Shown piece after piece: positions 50,524 through 59,151 of a stretch of 64,000 bases of DNA. The position numbers and the translations under genes were made by a program. Position 1 is the first letter of the stretch. Every line of letters begins with the position of its first letter. A model generated the notes under the pieces. The model did not search any database. It saw nothing but the letters and a program-made list of their open reading frames with translations, and was not told where the DNA came from. The stretch comes from Streptosporangiaceae bacterium NEAU-GS5 (GTDB lineage: Bacteria > Actinomycetota > Actinomycetes > Streptosporangiales > Streptosporangiaceae). Location: positions 62,001 through 126,000 of the forward strand of contig JAGFNW010000021.1 of NCBI GenBank assembly GCA_017592665.1, written 5' to 3'.

Positions 50524-51485
50524 CTCGCCTCCACGGACAGGTTGTGCCGCAGGCGGGGGTCGATGATCCGCTGGATGAGGTCGGCGGCGAAGCCGATCAG
50601 CAGGACCGCGAAGGTGCTCACGAACAGCACGCCCTGAATGACCGGATAGTCGTGCTCGGCGATCCCCTTCACCAGCAGGGTGCCGAGACCGGGCAGCGCG
50701 AACACGCTCTCCACGACCACCGCGCCGAGGAAGGTGGTGGCGAGTTCGATCCCGAGAACCGAGACGACGGGGACCGCCGCGTTGCGCAGCCCGTGCCGCC
50801 ACATCGCGCCGGTGAACGACGAGCCCAGTGCTCTGAACGTGCGCAGGTAGTCGCTGCCGAGCACATCCAGGGTGGCGGAGCGCACGTAACGGATCAGGGA
50901 GGCGGACATGACCAGGCCGACCGTGACGACGGGCAGGGCCAGCGAGGTCAGCGCCCTGCCGGGATCGGCCCAGTCGTCCCTGGGAAACCCGCCCGCCGGC
51001 AGGATCCGCAGCCGCAGCGCGAACACCGTGATCAGGAGCAGCCCGATCCAGAAGACCGGGACCGCGACGCCGAGCTGCGACAACGCGCCCAGCAGGGCTC
51101 CGAACCAGGTGTTCGACCGCCGGGCCGCGAGGTAGCCGAGCGGCACCGCGACGACCACCGCCAGCGTGAAGGACAGCACGGTCAGCGGCACCGTGACGAC
51201 CAGCCGTGCCGCGATCTCCGGCCCGACCGGCGCCGTGCTGACGAAGGACCGGCCGAGGTCGAGCGTGGCGAGGCTGCCCAGCCACGCCGCGAACTGCTCG
51301 GGCAGCGGCCGGTCGGTCCCGATCTGGTGGCGGGCGGCCGCGATCTGGTCAGGCGTGGCGCCCAGCGACAGCAGCGCGTTCGCTGGATCACCCGGGAGCA
51401 GGCGCAGCAGCAGGAACAGCACGGCGGCCGCCAGGAACAGCGACAGGAGCAGGAACGCCGACCGCCGCGCCAGGTAGCCGATCAC
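50520..51485 (-). CDS. peptide/nickel ABC transporter permease (OppB/DppB-like)
   Basis: 321 residues from GTG at 51485, which overlaps the binding-protein stop in GTGA. Family landmarks are LLRLLPGDPANALL, FGRSF-like LDLGRSF, AVPVFWIGLLLI, the EAA-type sequence YLRTFRALGSSFTGAMWRHGLRNAAVPV and ESVFALPGLG. Six spans. Forms the channel with the OppC-like subunit. Confidence 0.92.
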   Translation of the reverse strand: MIGYLARRSAFLLLSLFLAAAVLFLLLRLLPGDPANALLSLGATPDQIAAARHQIGTDRPLPEQFAAWLGSLATLDLGRSFVSTAPVGPEIAARLVVTVPLTVLSFTLAVVVAVPLGYLAARRSNTWFGALLGALSQLGVAVPVFWIGLLLITVFALRLRILPAGGFPRDDWADPGRALTSLALPVVTVGLVMSASLIRYVRSATLDVLGSDYLRTFRALGSSFTGAMWRHGLRNAAVPVVSVLGIELATTFLGAVVVESVFALPGLGTLLVKGIAEHDYPVIQGVLFVSTFAVLLIGFAADLIQRIIDPRLRHNLSVEAR

Positions 51486-53041
51486 GCGCTCTTTTTGATG
51501 CCGTACGCATAGAACTGCGAGTTCAGGCCGTTGATCGGATACCCCTGCAGGTCGGCGGAGGCGACGACGATCTGCGGATACAGATACAGCCAGTCGCTGG
51601 CCGCGTCTTCCGCGATCTGCCGGTTGACCTGCTTGAGCAGGGCCGTCTGCGCGTCGGTGCTGTCGGCCTGCTCGGCCTGCTTCACCCAGTCGATGACCTG
51701 TTCGTCGTCGTATCCCCAGTAGAAGCCGGGGTCGCCGTACCAGACGACGTCGCGGTCGTTGACGTGCTCCTGCAGCGTCGCCGCGAAGTCGTGGTTCTTG
51801 TAGACCTTGGTGTACCACTCGTCGGCGGTGATGACGTTGATGTTCACCGTGACGCCGACCTTGGCCAGCTCGGACTTGATGAACGCGGCCGCGGTGGGAT
51901 GCGGATCGTAGTTGGGGGTGTCGAGCGTGAAGGTGAACCCGCCGCCGAATCCGGCGTCGGCGAGCTCCTTCTTGGCGAGGTTCACGTCATAGGGGTTGAT
52001 CTTGGTGAGGTCCTCGTACCACGGGTCGGTCGGCGGCACCATCGAACCGATCAGGGAGCCGTGCCCATTCCAGATGGAGTCCAGCAGCTTGCGGTTGTCG
52101 ATGGCGGAGGTGATCGCCTTGCGCACCAGCGGCTTGTCGAACGGGGCCTTGCGGTCGTTGAAGGCCAGCAGGAGCTTGGTGGTGGAGTGCCCGTCGCTGA
52201 CCTTGTAGTCGGCGTTGTCGGTGAACTGGGCGAGCGCGTCCGGGCTCTGCTGGCTGGTCACCACGTCAACGGCGTTCGTCAAAAGCGCGTTGTCGAGCGC
52301 GGAGGCGTCGGTGAAGTAGTGGAAGACGACTTCCTTGTTGGTCGCCGGCGTTCCCCAGTGGCCGTCGAACCTCGAAAGACTCAGCGTCGAGCCCCGCTTC
52401 CAGGTCCCGAGCCGATAGGGCCCGGTGCCGTCTTCGGACGTGGCGAGGTCCTTCGCCGCGGCGTTGACGATCCAGACGTAGCTGAGGTTGTAGACGAACG
52501 AGATCGACTTGGCCGACAGCCGTACGGTCACTGTGCTGTCGTCGGGCGTCTCGATGCTCTTGATCACGCTCAGGCTGTCCTTGCGCGCGGACTGCGACGC
52601 CGGGCCGATGACCTTCTCCAGGCTGGACTTGACGTCGGCCGAGGTCAGCGCCTTGCCGGAGTGGAACTTCACGCCGTCGCGCAACGTGAACGTGTAGCTG
52701 AGCCCGTCCGCGCCGACCTTGTAGCCGGTCGCCAGGAGGTTCTCCACCTTGCCGTCGTCGGTGAGCTTGAACAGGCCCTCATAGACGTTGCCGTTGAACG
52801 CCTCGGTCACTCCTTGGCCGCCGCCGCCCGTGTTGTCCAGGTTCTGCGGCTCGTAGAGGGAGCCGATCTCGATCGTCGCGTTCGGGTCGTACGCGCCGGT
52901 GGACGACGCTCCGGGCGAGGCCGCGGCGGGCGGTGAGGTGTCCGTGCCCGCGCCACAGGCCGTGAGCGCCGGGGCGAGGGCAAGCGCGGCCACGACGGCC
53001 GCGCCGATGAGCGACCTGCGGCTGCTCGACGTCCTGTTCAC
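51482..53041 (-). CDS. peptide/nickel ABC transporter substrate-binding lipoprotein (SBP_bac_5)
   Basis: 519 residues. Twin-Arg-like start (SSSRRSLIG), a hydrophobic run and the lipobox LTAC-G (Cys about 29). SBP_bac_5 landmarks are LATGYKVGADGLSYTFTLRDGVKFHSGKALTSADV and the later LLDSIWNGHGSLIGSMVPP. First gene of the operon; AGGAG lies upstream of the ATG. A 16-base motif shared with the DUF1684/winged-helix promoter sits about 40 bases upstream. Confidence 0.92.
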   Translation of the reverse strand: MNRTSSSRRSLIGAAVVAALALAPALTACGAGTDTSPPAAASPGASSTGAYDPNATIEIGSLYEPQNLDNTGGGGQGVTEAFNGNVYEGLFKLTDDGKVENLLATGYKVGADGLSYTFTLRDGVKFHSGKALTSADVKSSLEKVIGPASQSARKDSLSVIKSIETPDDSTVTVRLSAKSISFVYNLSYVWIVNAAAKDLATSEDGTGPYRLGTWKRGSTLSLSRFDGHWGTPATNKEVVFHYFTDASALDNALLTNAVDVVTSQQSPDALAQFTDNADYKVSDGHSTTKLLLAFNDRKAPFDKPLVRKAITSAIDNRKLLDSIWNGHGSLIGSMVPPTDPWYEDLTKINPYDVNLAKKELADAGFGGGFTFTLDTPNYDPHPTAAAFIKSELAKVGVTVNINVITADEWYTKVYKNHDFAATLQEHVNDRDVVWYGDPGFYWGYDDEQVIDWVKQAEQADSTDAQTALLKQVNRQIAEDAASDWLYLYPQIVVASADLQGYPINGLNSQFYAYGIKKSA

Positions 53042-53078
53042 GTGTTTCTCCTACCAGCGACCCTGTTTTACACTATCT

Positions 53079-53094
53079 CTACCTGTTCAGTAGG
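53079..53094 (-). promoter_or_regulatory. shared motif copy 1: CTACCTG-TT-CAGTAGG, upstream of the peptide importer
   Basis: Almost the same 16 bases occur at 53931-53946. Here the motif lies in the spacer and -35 region of a minus-strand promoter whose -10 may be TAGTGT (53075-53070). It would control the binding-protein operon. Confidence 0.6.
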
Positions 53095-53123
53095 TTATAT
53101 CGGGTTTACGTGACCTGGCCAAA

Positions 53124-53873
53124 TCAGCGGAACAGCACCGATTTCTCGCCGGCTTCGACCGCCACCGGCAGACGGTTGCCCACGGGCGGCAACGGACACA
53201 GAAAGTGCGCGGCGAACGCGCACGGCGGGAGGTAGGCCCGGTTGAAATCGGCCGTCAGCGCCCCCGCCGGACCCGGCAGGGGGAGCGCGAGCGTCCGGAA
53301 GCCATAGGTCGAGGCGCCGTTGGTCAGGTCGCCGAACTGCGCGGTCAGGCCGTCGCCCGAGCGGGAGACGGCGAGCGTGTGGGCGCCGCCAGGAAGATCC
53401 ACGGTCACGTCGCCGACCAGGCTCAGCTCACGCGTCCGGCCGTCGGCGTTGGCCACCTGCTCGTGCCGGCCGTGCTCGTAGGGCCGGAAACAGGCCGGCC
53501 GTACCCAGACCGGGTCGTAACCGAATGCGTCGATGCCCTTGAAGGCGGCGAGCGCGGGCGCGGCCGGATCGTAGATCCTGACCGCGGCCGTCCCGTCGCG
53601 GACGATGATCACCAGCTCCACCGGTCCGTACGCGATGCGCTTGGTCTCGGGCGACAGCGCGATCGTGCCATCGACCGGGCGGCCGTTGACGGTCAGGCCG
53701 TCCAGCGGGATGGCCTTGAGTTCGACGCCGCCCTGCCGCGGGCGCCACACTCCGGGAACGCCGGGCAACCGGCCTTCGCTTTCGACCCAGTGCGTTCCGG
53801 TCACCGCGAGCCAGCCGTGCGCCGACCGGGCCTCGGCCTGTCGTGACGCGCGCCACCGTTGCCATTCGCTCAT
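53124..53873 (-). CDS. DUF1684 family protein
   Basis: 249 residues from the ATG at 53873, which has AGGAG 6 bases upstream; an earlier ATG at 53900 has poor spacing. DUF1684 landmarks are WQRWRASRQAEARSAHGWLA, VWRPRQGGV, YDPAAPALAAFKGIDAFGYDP, and the C-terminal DFNRAYLPPCAFAAHFLCPLPP. The conserved Cys, His and Asn-Arg set suggests a small-molecule or metal site, but the function is unknown. Divergent from an orphan winged-helix regulator and sharing a promoter motif with the peptide importer. Confidence 0.87.
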   Translation of the reverse strand: MSEWQRWRASRQAEARSAHGWLAVTGTHWVESEGRLPGVPGVWRPRQGGVELKAIPLDGLTVNGRPVDGTIALSPETKRIAYGPVELVIIVRDGTAAVRIYDPAAPALAAFKGIDAFGYDPVWVRPACFRPYEHGRHEQVANADGRTRELSLVGDVTVDLPGGAHTLAVSRSGDGLTAQFGDLTNGASTYGFRTLALPLPGPAGALTADFNRAYLPPCAFAAHFLCPLPPVGNRLPVAVEAGEKSVLFR

Positions 53874-53930
53874 CTCGTGCTCCTGAGTCAGCCGGGCCAT
53901 GCCTCACTTCAGCACTATAACCGTCTTTTC

Positions 53931-53946
53931 CTACCTGGACAGTATG
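53931..53946. promoter_or_regulatory. shared motif copy 2: CTACCTG-GA-CAGTATG, between DUF1684 and the winged-helix gene
   Basis: Matches 13 of 16 bases of the copy at 53079-53094. It overlaps the -35 position of a minus-strand promoter with TATAGT (53919-53914) as -10, and sits just before the winged-helix start on plus. One regulator probably reads both copies. Confidence 0.6.
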
Positions 53947-53959
53947 AAATTTTCTTGCC

Positions 53960-54394
53960 ATGATGAGCCGCATGACCCAGACCATCCCGGAGAATCTCAC
54001 CGACGGCAGCGTCCTCGGGGTCGTGCCGCTGCCCGGCGGCGAGGCGGCCATCGTGATCGTCGCCCACCTGGTCCAGGTGGACGCGCCGCGGGCGCCGGTG
54101 AGCCTCCCGCCACGCGACTTCGTCATCGACCGTGACGCGCGCACGGTCCTGGTCGACGGCGCCGAGGCCGATCTGACCTATCGCGAGTTCGAGTTGCTCG
54201 ACTATCTGAGCTCGTCGCCCGGACGCGTCTACACGCGGCGCCAGCTGCTGGCCGCCGTCTGGGATCGCTATGGCGAGGAGAGCGGACGCACGGTCGACGT
54301 CCACGTGCTGCGGCTGCGCCGCAAGCTCGGCTCGTACGCGCCGCGGATCGTCACGGTGCGCAACGTGGGCTACAAGTACCAGCCGTCGCGCTGA
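53960..54394 (+). CDS. orphan winged-helix regulator (OmpR/PhoB-type DNA-binding domain without receiver)
   Basis: 144 residues. The first 50 show no receiver-domain Asp pair or phospho-acceptor. The rest is a Trans_reg_C domain: LTYREFELLDYLSSSPGRVYTRRQLLAAVWD, then VDVHVLRLRRKLG and the wing VTVRNVGYKYQ. Starts at 53960, 53963 or 53972 are possible; none has a strong ribosome-binding site. It probably binds the motif in its own promoter, shared with the peptide importer. How it is controlled without a receiver is open. Confidence 0.85.
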   Translation: MMSRMTQTIPENLTDGSVLGVVPLPGGEAAIVIVAHLVQVDAPRAPVSLPPRDFVIDRDARTVLVDGAEADLTYREFELLDYLSSSPGRVYTRRQLLAAVWDRYGEESGRTVDVHVLRLRRKLGSYAPRIVTVRNVGYKYQPSR

Positions 54395-54469
54395 CGAGCC
54401 CGGCGGGGCATCACAGGTCGGCTGCTAGGGTGAAAGACGCTAGTGATCGGCGGCTAAGAGAGACCAGAC

Positions 54470-54509
54470 GTGGCAGGTGACGACGACATCTCCGGGTGAT
54501 ACCGGAGAT
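54470..54509 (+). promoter_or_regulatory. leader peptide and hairpin ahead of the ABC-F gene
   Basis: GTG at 54470 opens a 9-codon frame (MAGDDDISG) ending TGA at 54499. Its last codons form the left arm of a hairpin, ATCTCCGG (54488-54495) pairing with CCGGAGAT (54502-54509). The layout resembles ribosome-mediated attenuators that control antibiotic-resistance ABC-F and erm genes. The remaining 110 bases to the ABC-F start are GC-rich without another clear stem. Confidence 0.45.
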
Positions 54510-54621
54510 TGACAGGCCCCGGCAGGCGCGCGTGACCGCCGCCGATGTGGCCCTCGTCGTCGTTCCCGAATCCCGGCCGCCCCGCGGGCCGCCTCTGCGC
54601 TCTTCTTCGAGGTCTTTTCGC

Positions 54622-56229
54622 ATGTCCGATTCCTTTATCGTCTGTTCGCACCTGTCGTTCTCCTGGCCGGACGACACCCCGGTCTTCCATGACCTGTCCT
54701 TCAGCGTGGGCGGCGGCCGCACCGGGCTCGTCGCCCCCAACGGCGCGGGCAAGAGCACGCTGCTCAAGCTCATCGCCGGCGAATATCGTCCCCGCAGCGG
54801 CGGCGTCTCCGTCGAGGGCGTGCTCGGCTACCTGCCGCAGAGCCTCCCCCTGGCCGGCGGCCTGACCGTGGCCGAGATCCTGGGCATCGCCCCGGTGATC
54901 GCCGCGCTGGACGCCATCGAGTCAGGAGACGCCGGCGAGGAGCATTTCGCCACGATCGGCAACGACTGGGACATCGAAGAGCGCACCCGCGCCCAGCTCG
55001 ACCAGCTGGGGCTCGGCGACCTCACCTTCAACCGCAGGCTGGGCACGCTGAGCGGTGGCCAGGTCGTCTCGCTCGGGCTCGCCGCGCAGCTGCTCAAACG
55101 GCCCGACGTGCTGCTGCTCGACGAGCCGACGAACAACCTCGACCGCGCCGCCCGCCGACGGCTCTACGACGTGCTCGGCGACTGGACCGGCTGCCTGCTC
55201 CTGGTCAGCCACGACCGGGCCCTGCTCGACCGGATGGACCGCATCGCCGAGCTCGACCGGGGCGAGATCCGCTTCTACGGTGGCGGCTTCACCGCGTACG
55301 AGGAGGCCGTGCGCGCCGAGCAGGAGGCCGCCGAGCGCACCGTGCGCGGGGCCGAGCAGGAGCTCAAGCGTGAGAAGCGGGAGATGCAGCAGGCCCGCGA
55401 GCGCGCCGAACGCCGGGCGAGCAACGCCGCACGCAACCTCAAGAACGCCGGCCTGCCGCGCATCTTCGCCGGCAACATGAAGCGCGGCGCCCAGGAGTCG
55501 GCCGGCCGGGCCGGCCAGACGCACGCGGCTCGCGTCGGCGACGCCCAGGCCCGGCTGGACGAGGCCGGGCGCGCCCTGCGCGACGACCAGAAGATCGCGC
55601 TGCACCTGCCCGGCACCCATGTCCCGGCCGGCCGCACCGTCTTCCACGGCGACCACCTGCGGGCACGCGACCTGTTCGCCGAGCCCGGCATCGACCTGAC
55701 CATCCGCGGCCCCGAGCGGATCGCGCTGACCGGCCCCAACGGAGCCGGCAAGTCCACCCTGCTCCGCCTGATCGGGGGCGATCTGGAGTCCGACGGCGGC
55801 ACGACCCGTCGTTCCGACGGCCGGGTCGCCTACCTGTCACAGCGGCTCGACCTGCTCGACCTCGACCGCACCGTGGCCGAGAACCTGGCCGCCGCCGCTC
55901 CGAGCATGCCGGCGGCGGAGCGGATGAACCTGCTGGCCCGCTTCCTGTTCCGAGGTCCGCGCGCGCACCTGCCGGTGAGCGTGTTGTCGGGCGGCGAACG
56001 GCTGCGCGCCACACTGGCCTGCGTCCTCTACGCCGAACCGGCTCCTCTGCTCCTGCTGCTCGACGAGCCCACCAACAACCTCGACCTGGTCAGTGTGGGG
56101 CGGCTGGAGAGCGCGCTCGGAGCGTACGAGGGGGCGTTCGTCGTGGTCAGCCACGACGAACGGTTCCTCAAGGAGATCGGGGTGGACCGCCGGCTCGAGC
56201 TGTCCGGAGGCCGTCTCCTGGAGACCTGA
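54622..56229 (+). CDS. ABC-F family ATPase (antibiotic-resistance or ribosome-associated type)
   Basis: 535 residues with two ABC cassettes and no membrane domain. Cassette 1: APNGAGKST, signature LSGGQ, LLLDEPTNNLD. A charged coiled linker (QELKREKREMQQARERAERRAS, about 250-290) separates it from cassette 2: GPNGAGKST, signature LSGGE, LLLLDEPTNNLD. ABC-F proteins act on ribosomes, either protecting against E-site/PTC antibiotics or tuning elongation. ATG at 54622 has GAGG 9 bases upstream; the frame extends to 54496, but that part overlaps a leader-like structure. The leader suggests inducible resistance. Confidence 0.9.
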   Translation: MSDSFIVCSHLSFSWPDDTPVFHDLSFSVGGGRTGLVAPNGAGKSTLLKLIAGEYRPRSGGVSVEGVLGYLPQSLPLAGGLTVAEILGIAPVIAALDAIESGDAGEEHFATIGNDWDIEERTRAQLDQLGLGDLTFNRRLGTLSGGQVVSLGLAAQLLKRPDVLLLDEPTNNLDRAARRRLYDVLGDWTGCLLLVSHDRALLDRMDRIAELDRGEIRFYGGGFTAYEEAVRAEQEAAERTVRGAEQELKREKREMQQARERAERRASNAARNLKNAGLPRIFAGNMKRGAQESAGRAGQTHAARVGDAQARLDEAGRALRDDQKIALHLPGTHVPAGRTVFHGDHLRARDLFAEPGIDLTIRGPERIALTGPNGAGKSTLLRLIGGDLESDGGTTRRSDGRVAYLSQRLDLLDLDRTVAENLAAAAPSMPAAERMNLLARFLFRGPRAHLPVSVLSGGERLRATLACVLYAEPAPLLLLLDEPTNNLDLVSVGRLESALGAYEGAFVVVSHDERFLKEIGVDRRLELSGGRLLET

Positions 56230-56236
56230 GCGCCGC

Positions 56237-57058
56237 TCAGCGGTCGGCGGTGATGACCACCACCGCGTTCGAGGCCACGAGATCCACGTCGGCGGGCAGC
56301 GACCGCCCGTACTCCTCGGCGAGGGCGGGCAGCCGAAATAGCCTGGCTTGCCAGCCGTGGCCGGTCAGCCAATCCGCAGGGCTGTCCGCGGTGGGCATGA
56401 GCTGGGCGCCCACCTGCCGCACCACCTCAGACACCGCGCGCATCCCTGGCCGCTCGGCCGCCGTCGTCTCGAGGTGGTCGAACACCGCCCGGCTGCCGGG
56501 CGCCGACAGCTCGGTCACTGTGGCCAGCAACCGCTCACCGTCCGCGCGCTGAAGATAAGGCAGCAGCCCCTCGGCCAGCCACGCGGTCGGTGCACCCGGG
56601 TCGAACCCGGCATCGATCAGCGGCTGCGCCCACTGCCCGCGCAGGTCCACCGCCACGACCACCCGCACGCACCGGGCCACCGCCTCGACCGACGCCAGCA
56701 CCGGCTCCTTGAACGCGAACATCTCCGGCAGGTCGAGCTCGAACAACCGCACACCACTCGGCCAGTCCAGCCGGAACGCGCGGCAGTCCAGGCCCGCGGC
56801 CGGCAGAACGATCTGCCTGATCCCGGCACCGCAGGCCGCCCGCGCCTGATCATCGAAGAAGCGGGCCCGGACGGCCAGGAACTCGCTCGTGCCAGGCGGT
56901 CCGGCCGTCTGCGGCACTATGCCGCCACCTGCGGCCGAGACGAACGCGGCGGCGAGCCGATCGTCGAACAGCCGATCGGCCCGCTCGCTCTCAGCGGCCC
57001 GCATCCCGGCCACCCACACCGCCGTACGGCTGACTCCCGGCAATTCCTCGCCACCCAT
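56237..57058 (-). CDS. SAM-dependent methyltransferase, TIGR00027/LCMT-like
   Basis: 273 residues. N-terminal GVSRTAVWVAGMRAAESERADRLFDDRLA, SAM-binding IRQIVLPAAGLDCRAFRLDWP, the acidic ELDLPEMFAFKE and WLAEGLLPYL, all typical of the actinobacterial PF04072 group. Substrate unknown; some relatives work in secondary metabolism. It is convergent with the ABC-F gene, 7 bases apart. Confidence 0.88.
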   Translation of the reverse strand: MGGEELPGVSRTAVWVAGMRAAESERADRLFDDRLAAAFVSAAGGGIVPQTAGPPGTSEFLAVRARFFDDQARAACGAGIRQIVLPAAGLDCRAFRLDWPSGVRLFELDLPEMFAFKEPVLASVEAVARCVRVVVAVDLRGQWAQPLIDAGFDPGAPTAWLAEGLLPYLQRADGERLLATVTELSAPGSRAVFDHLETTAAERPGMRAVSEVVRQVGAQLMPTADSPADWLTGHGWQARLFRLPALAEEYGRSLPADVDLVASNAVVVITADR

Positions 57059-57114
57059 ACCCGACTTTGTATCAACTACGGTGAGAGTTCATCCCGGATC
57101 CCTGGCGGAGACAT

Positions 57115-57708
57115 ATGTCAGCAGTCGGCGAAGCATTCCTCGCAGCCTTCGGCAAGCCCGATCCGGCGGCGCCGAACGGGATCGCCTTCTACCAGTGGAA
57201 GTCCCTGTACACCGAGATAGGCGCCGGCTGGTTCAAGGGCGGTTTCCTCTACCTGTTCGGCGACGGCATGGCGTTTCTCACCGAGTGTCTCGACGCGTGG
57301 CCGTTTCTCGTCCCGCCGTGTGACGACCGCATCATCGTCGGCCGGAACGCGTACGGCGCGATACTCGTGCTCGAGCATGCCCACACGCCCGAGCAGGAAC
57401 AGCTTTACGTGCTTGATCCGTTCACCGTGACCTACGAGACCCGGCCGAACCTGCTGTTCCGGAACCTGATCGGCCGCTGGCTGCCGCAGGGTCTGCTCAC
57501 GGACTTCCTCGACGATCGCGCCTACCGGCAGTGGCTCGCCGCGAACGAGGTCGACACCGTCGATCTCGACGAGGTGCTCGGCATCAAGATCCCGCAGGCG
57601 CTCGGCGGCGAGCTCGTCACCGGCAACATGCAGCTCGGCGACATCGTCGACTACTACCGCACCACGGCGCCGATCTACGCCGAAGCGTTCGCGACCCCGC
57701 CGGCTTAG
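57115..57708 (+). CDS. Tdi1/DUF1851-like protein (possible immunity-type domain)
   Basis: 197 residues, soluble. The pattern GWFKGGFLYLFGDGMAFLTE, then DDRIIVGRNAYGAILVLEH, then VLGIKIPQALGGELVTGNMQLGDIVDYYRTTAPIYAE resembles GAD-like/DUF1851 proteins, one branch of which are immunity proteins for T6SS DNase effectors (Tdi1). No toxin gene is adjacent, so immunity is only a possibility here. ATG at 57115 has TGGCGGAG-like sequence upstream. The family call is from remembered pattern and should be tested. Confidence 0.5.
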   Translation: MSAVGEAFLAAFGKPDPAAPNGIAFYQWKSLYTEIGAGWFKGGFLYLFGDGMAFLTECLDAWPFLVPPCDDRIIVGRNAYGAILVLEHAHTPEQEQLYVLDPFTVTYETRPNLLFRNLIGRWLPQGLLTDFLDDRAYRQWLAANEVDTVDLDEVLGIKIPQALGGELVTGNMQLGDIVDYYRTTAPIYAEAFATPPA

Positions 57709-57720
57709 GCGCGGCGCGGC

Positions 57721-58293
57721 TCAGCGACGGACGCGATAGCGGATGTGGGTGGCCTCCGGGGTGTCGATCACCCGGACGATCTCCAACTCGATCTCCGACG
57801 GCAGGACGTCGAACAGCCGGCGCCCCCGGCCGAGCAGCACCGGAATCTGATGGATCTGCAGCTCATCCAGCACCCCTGCGGCCAGCGCCCGTTGCGCCGT
57901 GTACGCTCCGCGCACCTGCACGTCCCGATCGCCGGCGGCGGCCTTCGCCTGCGCCATGGCGCTTTCGATCCCGTCGATCACGTACGTCACCAATGGATAG
58001 CCCCATCGGGCGGCCGGGCCGGGCGGCCGGTGACTGGGCACGAAGATCGGGAGACCACCATGATCGCCGCCCCAGTGATCCATGAGTTCGGCGGTCCGCC
58101 GCCCCGCGAGAACCGCGCCGGCCGCGCTCCACTCGTCCAGGAATCGCCCGACCACCCCGGACGGCCGGCCGGACTCGTCTTTCACGTCGTCCCACTTGTG
58201 CAGCCGTTCGCCATCCTCGCCGCCAAGGAAATCGTCGGGATCGGCGATGTACCCGTCGAGCGACATCGACATGTCGAGCACTGATATGGACAT
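57721..58293 (-). CDS. dihydrofolate-reductase-like (RibD C-terminal) protein
   Basis: 190 residues. MSMSLDGYIADPDDFLGG at the N-terminus is the RibD_C/DHFR-like NADPH-binding start. GAVLAGRRTAELMDHWG, VYVIDGIESAMAQAKAAAGDRDVQV-type helix and ELQIHQIPVLLGRGRRLFD follow, as in the many actinobacterial YyaP-like reductases. Folate or flavin-precursor reduction is not demonstrated for this branch. It begins 52 bases after an AraC gene on the same strand and may be co-transcribed. Confidence 0.88.
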   Translation of the reverse strand: MSISVLDMSMSLDGYIADPDDFLGGEDGERLHKWDDVKDESGRPSGVVGRFLDEWSAAGAVLAGRRTAELMDHWGGDHGGLPIFVPSHRPPGPAARWGYPLVTYVIDGIESAMAQAKAAAGDRDVQVRGAYTAQRALAAGVLDELQIHQIPVLLGRGRRLFDVLPSEIELEIVRVIDTPEATHIRYRVRR

Positions 58294-58345
58294 TTCGATC
58301 TCCCGTGGTCTCGATCCGAAATCGGGTCCACGCTAAGGGAGCGGG

Positions 58346-59104
58346 TCAGTGGCCGGTCTTGTACAGAAGCGACAGGGGCTCGTCCAGATTCGGATGCCGC
58401 AACTCCGTAGCCGTACGGCCCACGAAGCGGGTGAGCGAGCGGGCGAGGTGCGGCTGGTCGTAATAGCCCAGCCGATGCACGATTTCCAGCGCCGGGACAC
58501 CCTCGCCGAGCAGTAACACCGCCTGCCGGGCCCGCTCGATCTGGTGGATCGCCCCCTGGGTCAGCCCGGTCGCCGCCATGACCCGGCGCTGCACCGATCG
58601 GGCGCTCAGCCGCGGGGCGTCGTCGCCCGCGACGACATCGGTCACCAGCGGGTCGCGCACCAGGATGCCGGCGCCGACGAGCCGATTTACAAAATCCTCG
58701 GCGTTGTCGAAACTCGGCAGCTCCCACTCCTCTCCGCGTAGGACGAGCGCGTCCGAGGTCACATGCGGGGCCAGTACGGCCGAGTCGACAAGGCGCGAGA
58801 CCGGCAGGTGCGGCATGGCCGCCCCATGGGCGAAGACGATCCCGAAGGAGGACGCCTCCGGGGTGACCGTCACCGTCGACGGCCTGGTCTCCGGCCCGCG
58901 AACCGCGACGTGCACCTGGCCGCAATACGTCCAGACCGCCAGCTCCCAGTTGGCGCTCGCCACGGAGCGCATGCGCGTCGGCCTGGTGACGCCTTCGCTG
59001 CGGTAGACGCGCTCGATGTACGCCGAGTCCGACGGCCGGTTCTCGTTCTCTATCACCTGCGCCGGCTTGGCCGCACTCGGAGTGGACGTGCGATCTCGCT
59101 CCAC
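58346..59104 (-). CDS. AraC family transcriptional regulator
   Basis: 252 residues. The C-terminal HTH_18 region includes SVQRRVMAATGLTQGAIHQIERARQAVLLL and the second helix pair VPALEIVHRLGYYDQPHLARSLTRFVGRTATELR. The N-terminal half (RSVASANWELAVWTYCG, ATVTVTPEASSFGIVFAHG-type strands) looks like a cupin-type sensor. Start is GTG at 59104. Located just upstream of the reductase gene, which it probably controls. Confidence 0.88.
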   Translation of the reverse strand: MERDRTSTPSAAKPAQVIENENRPSDSAYIERVYRSEGVTRPTRMRSVASANWELAVWTYCGQVHVAVRGPETRPSTVTVTPEASSFGIVFAHGAAMPHLPVSRLVDSAVLAPHVTSDALVLRGEEWELPSFDNAEDFVNRLVGAGILVRDPLVTDVVAGDDAPRLSARSVQRRVMAATGLTQGAIHQIERARQAVLLLGEGVPALEIVHRLGYYDQPHLARSLTRFVGRTATELRHPNLDEPLSLLYKTGH

Positions 59105-59151
59105 CTGATCACCTTAGTGCGGTCTCAAGCCGGTCGGCGGTGGCGCGTGTG

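Noticed and set aside
54496-54621. N-terminal extension of the ABC-F protein
   Set aside because: The 42 extra residues are Arg/Pro/Ser-rich and cover a leader-type hairpin; ABC-F homologues begin near the first cassette.
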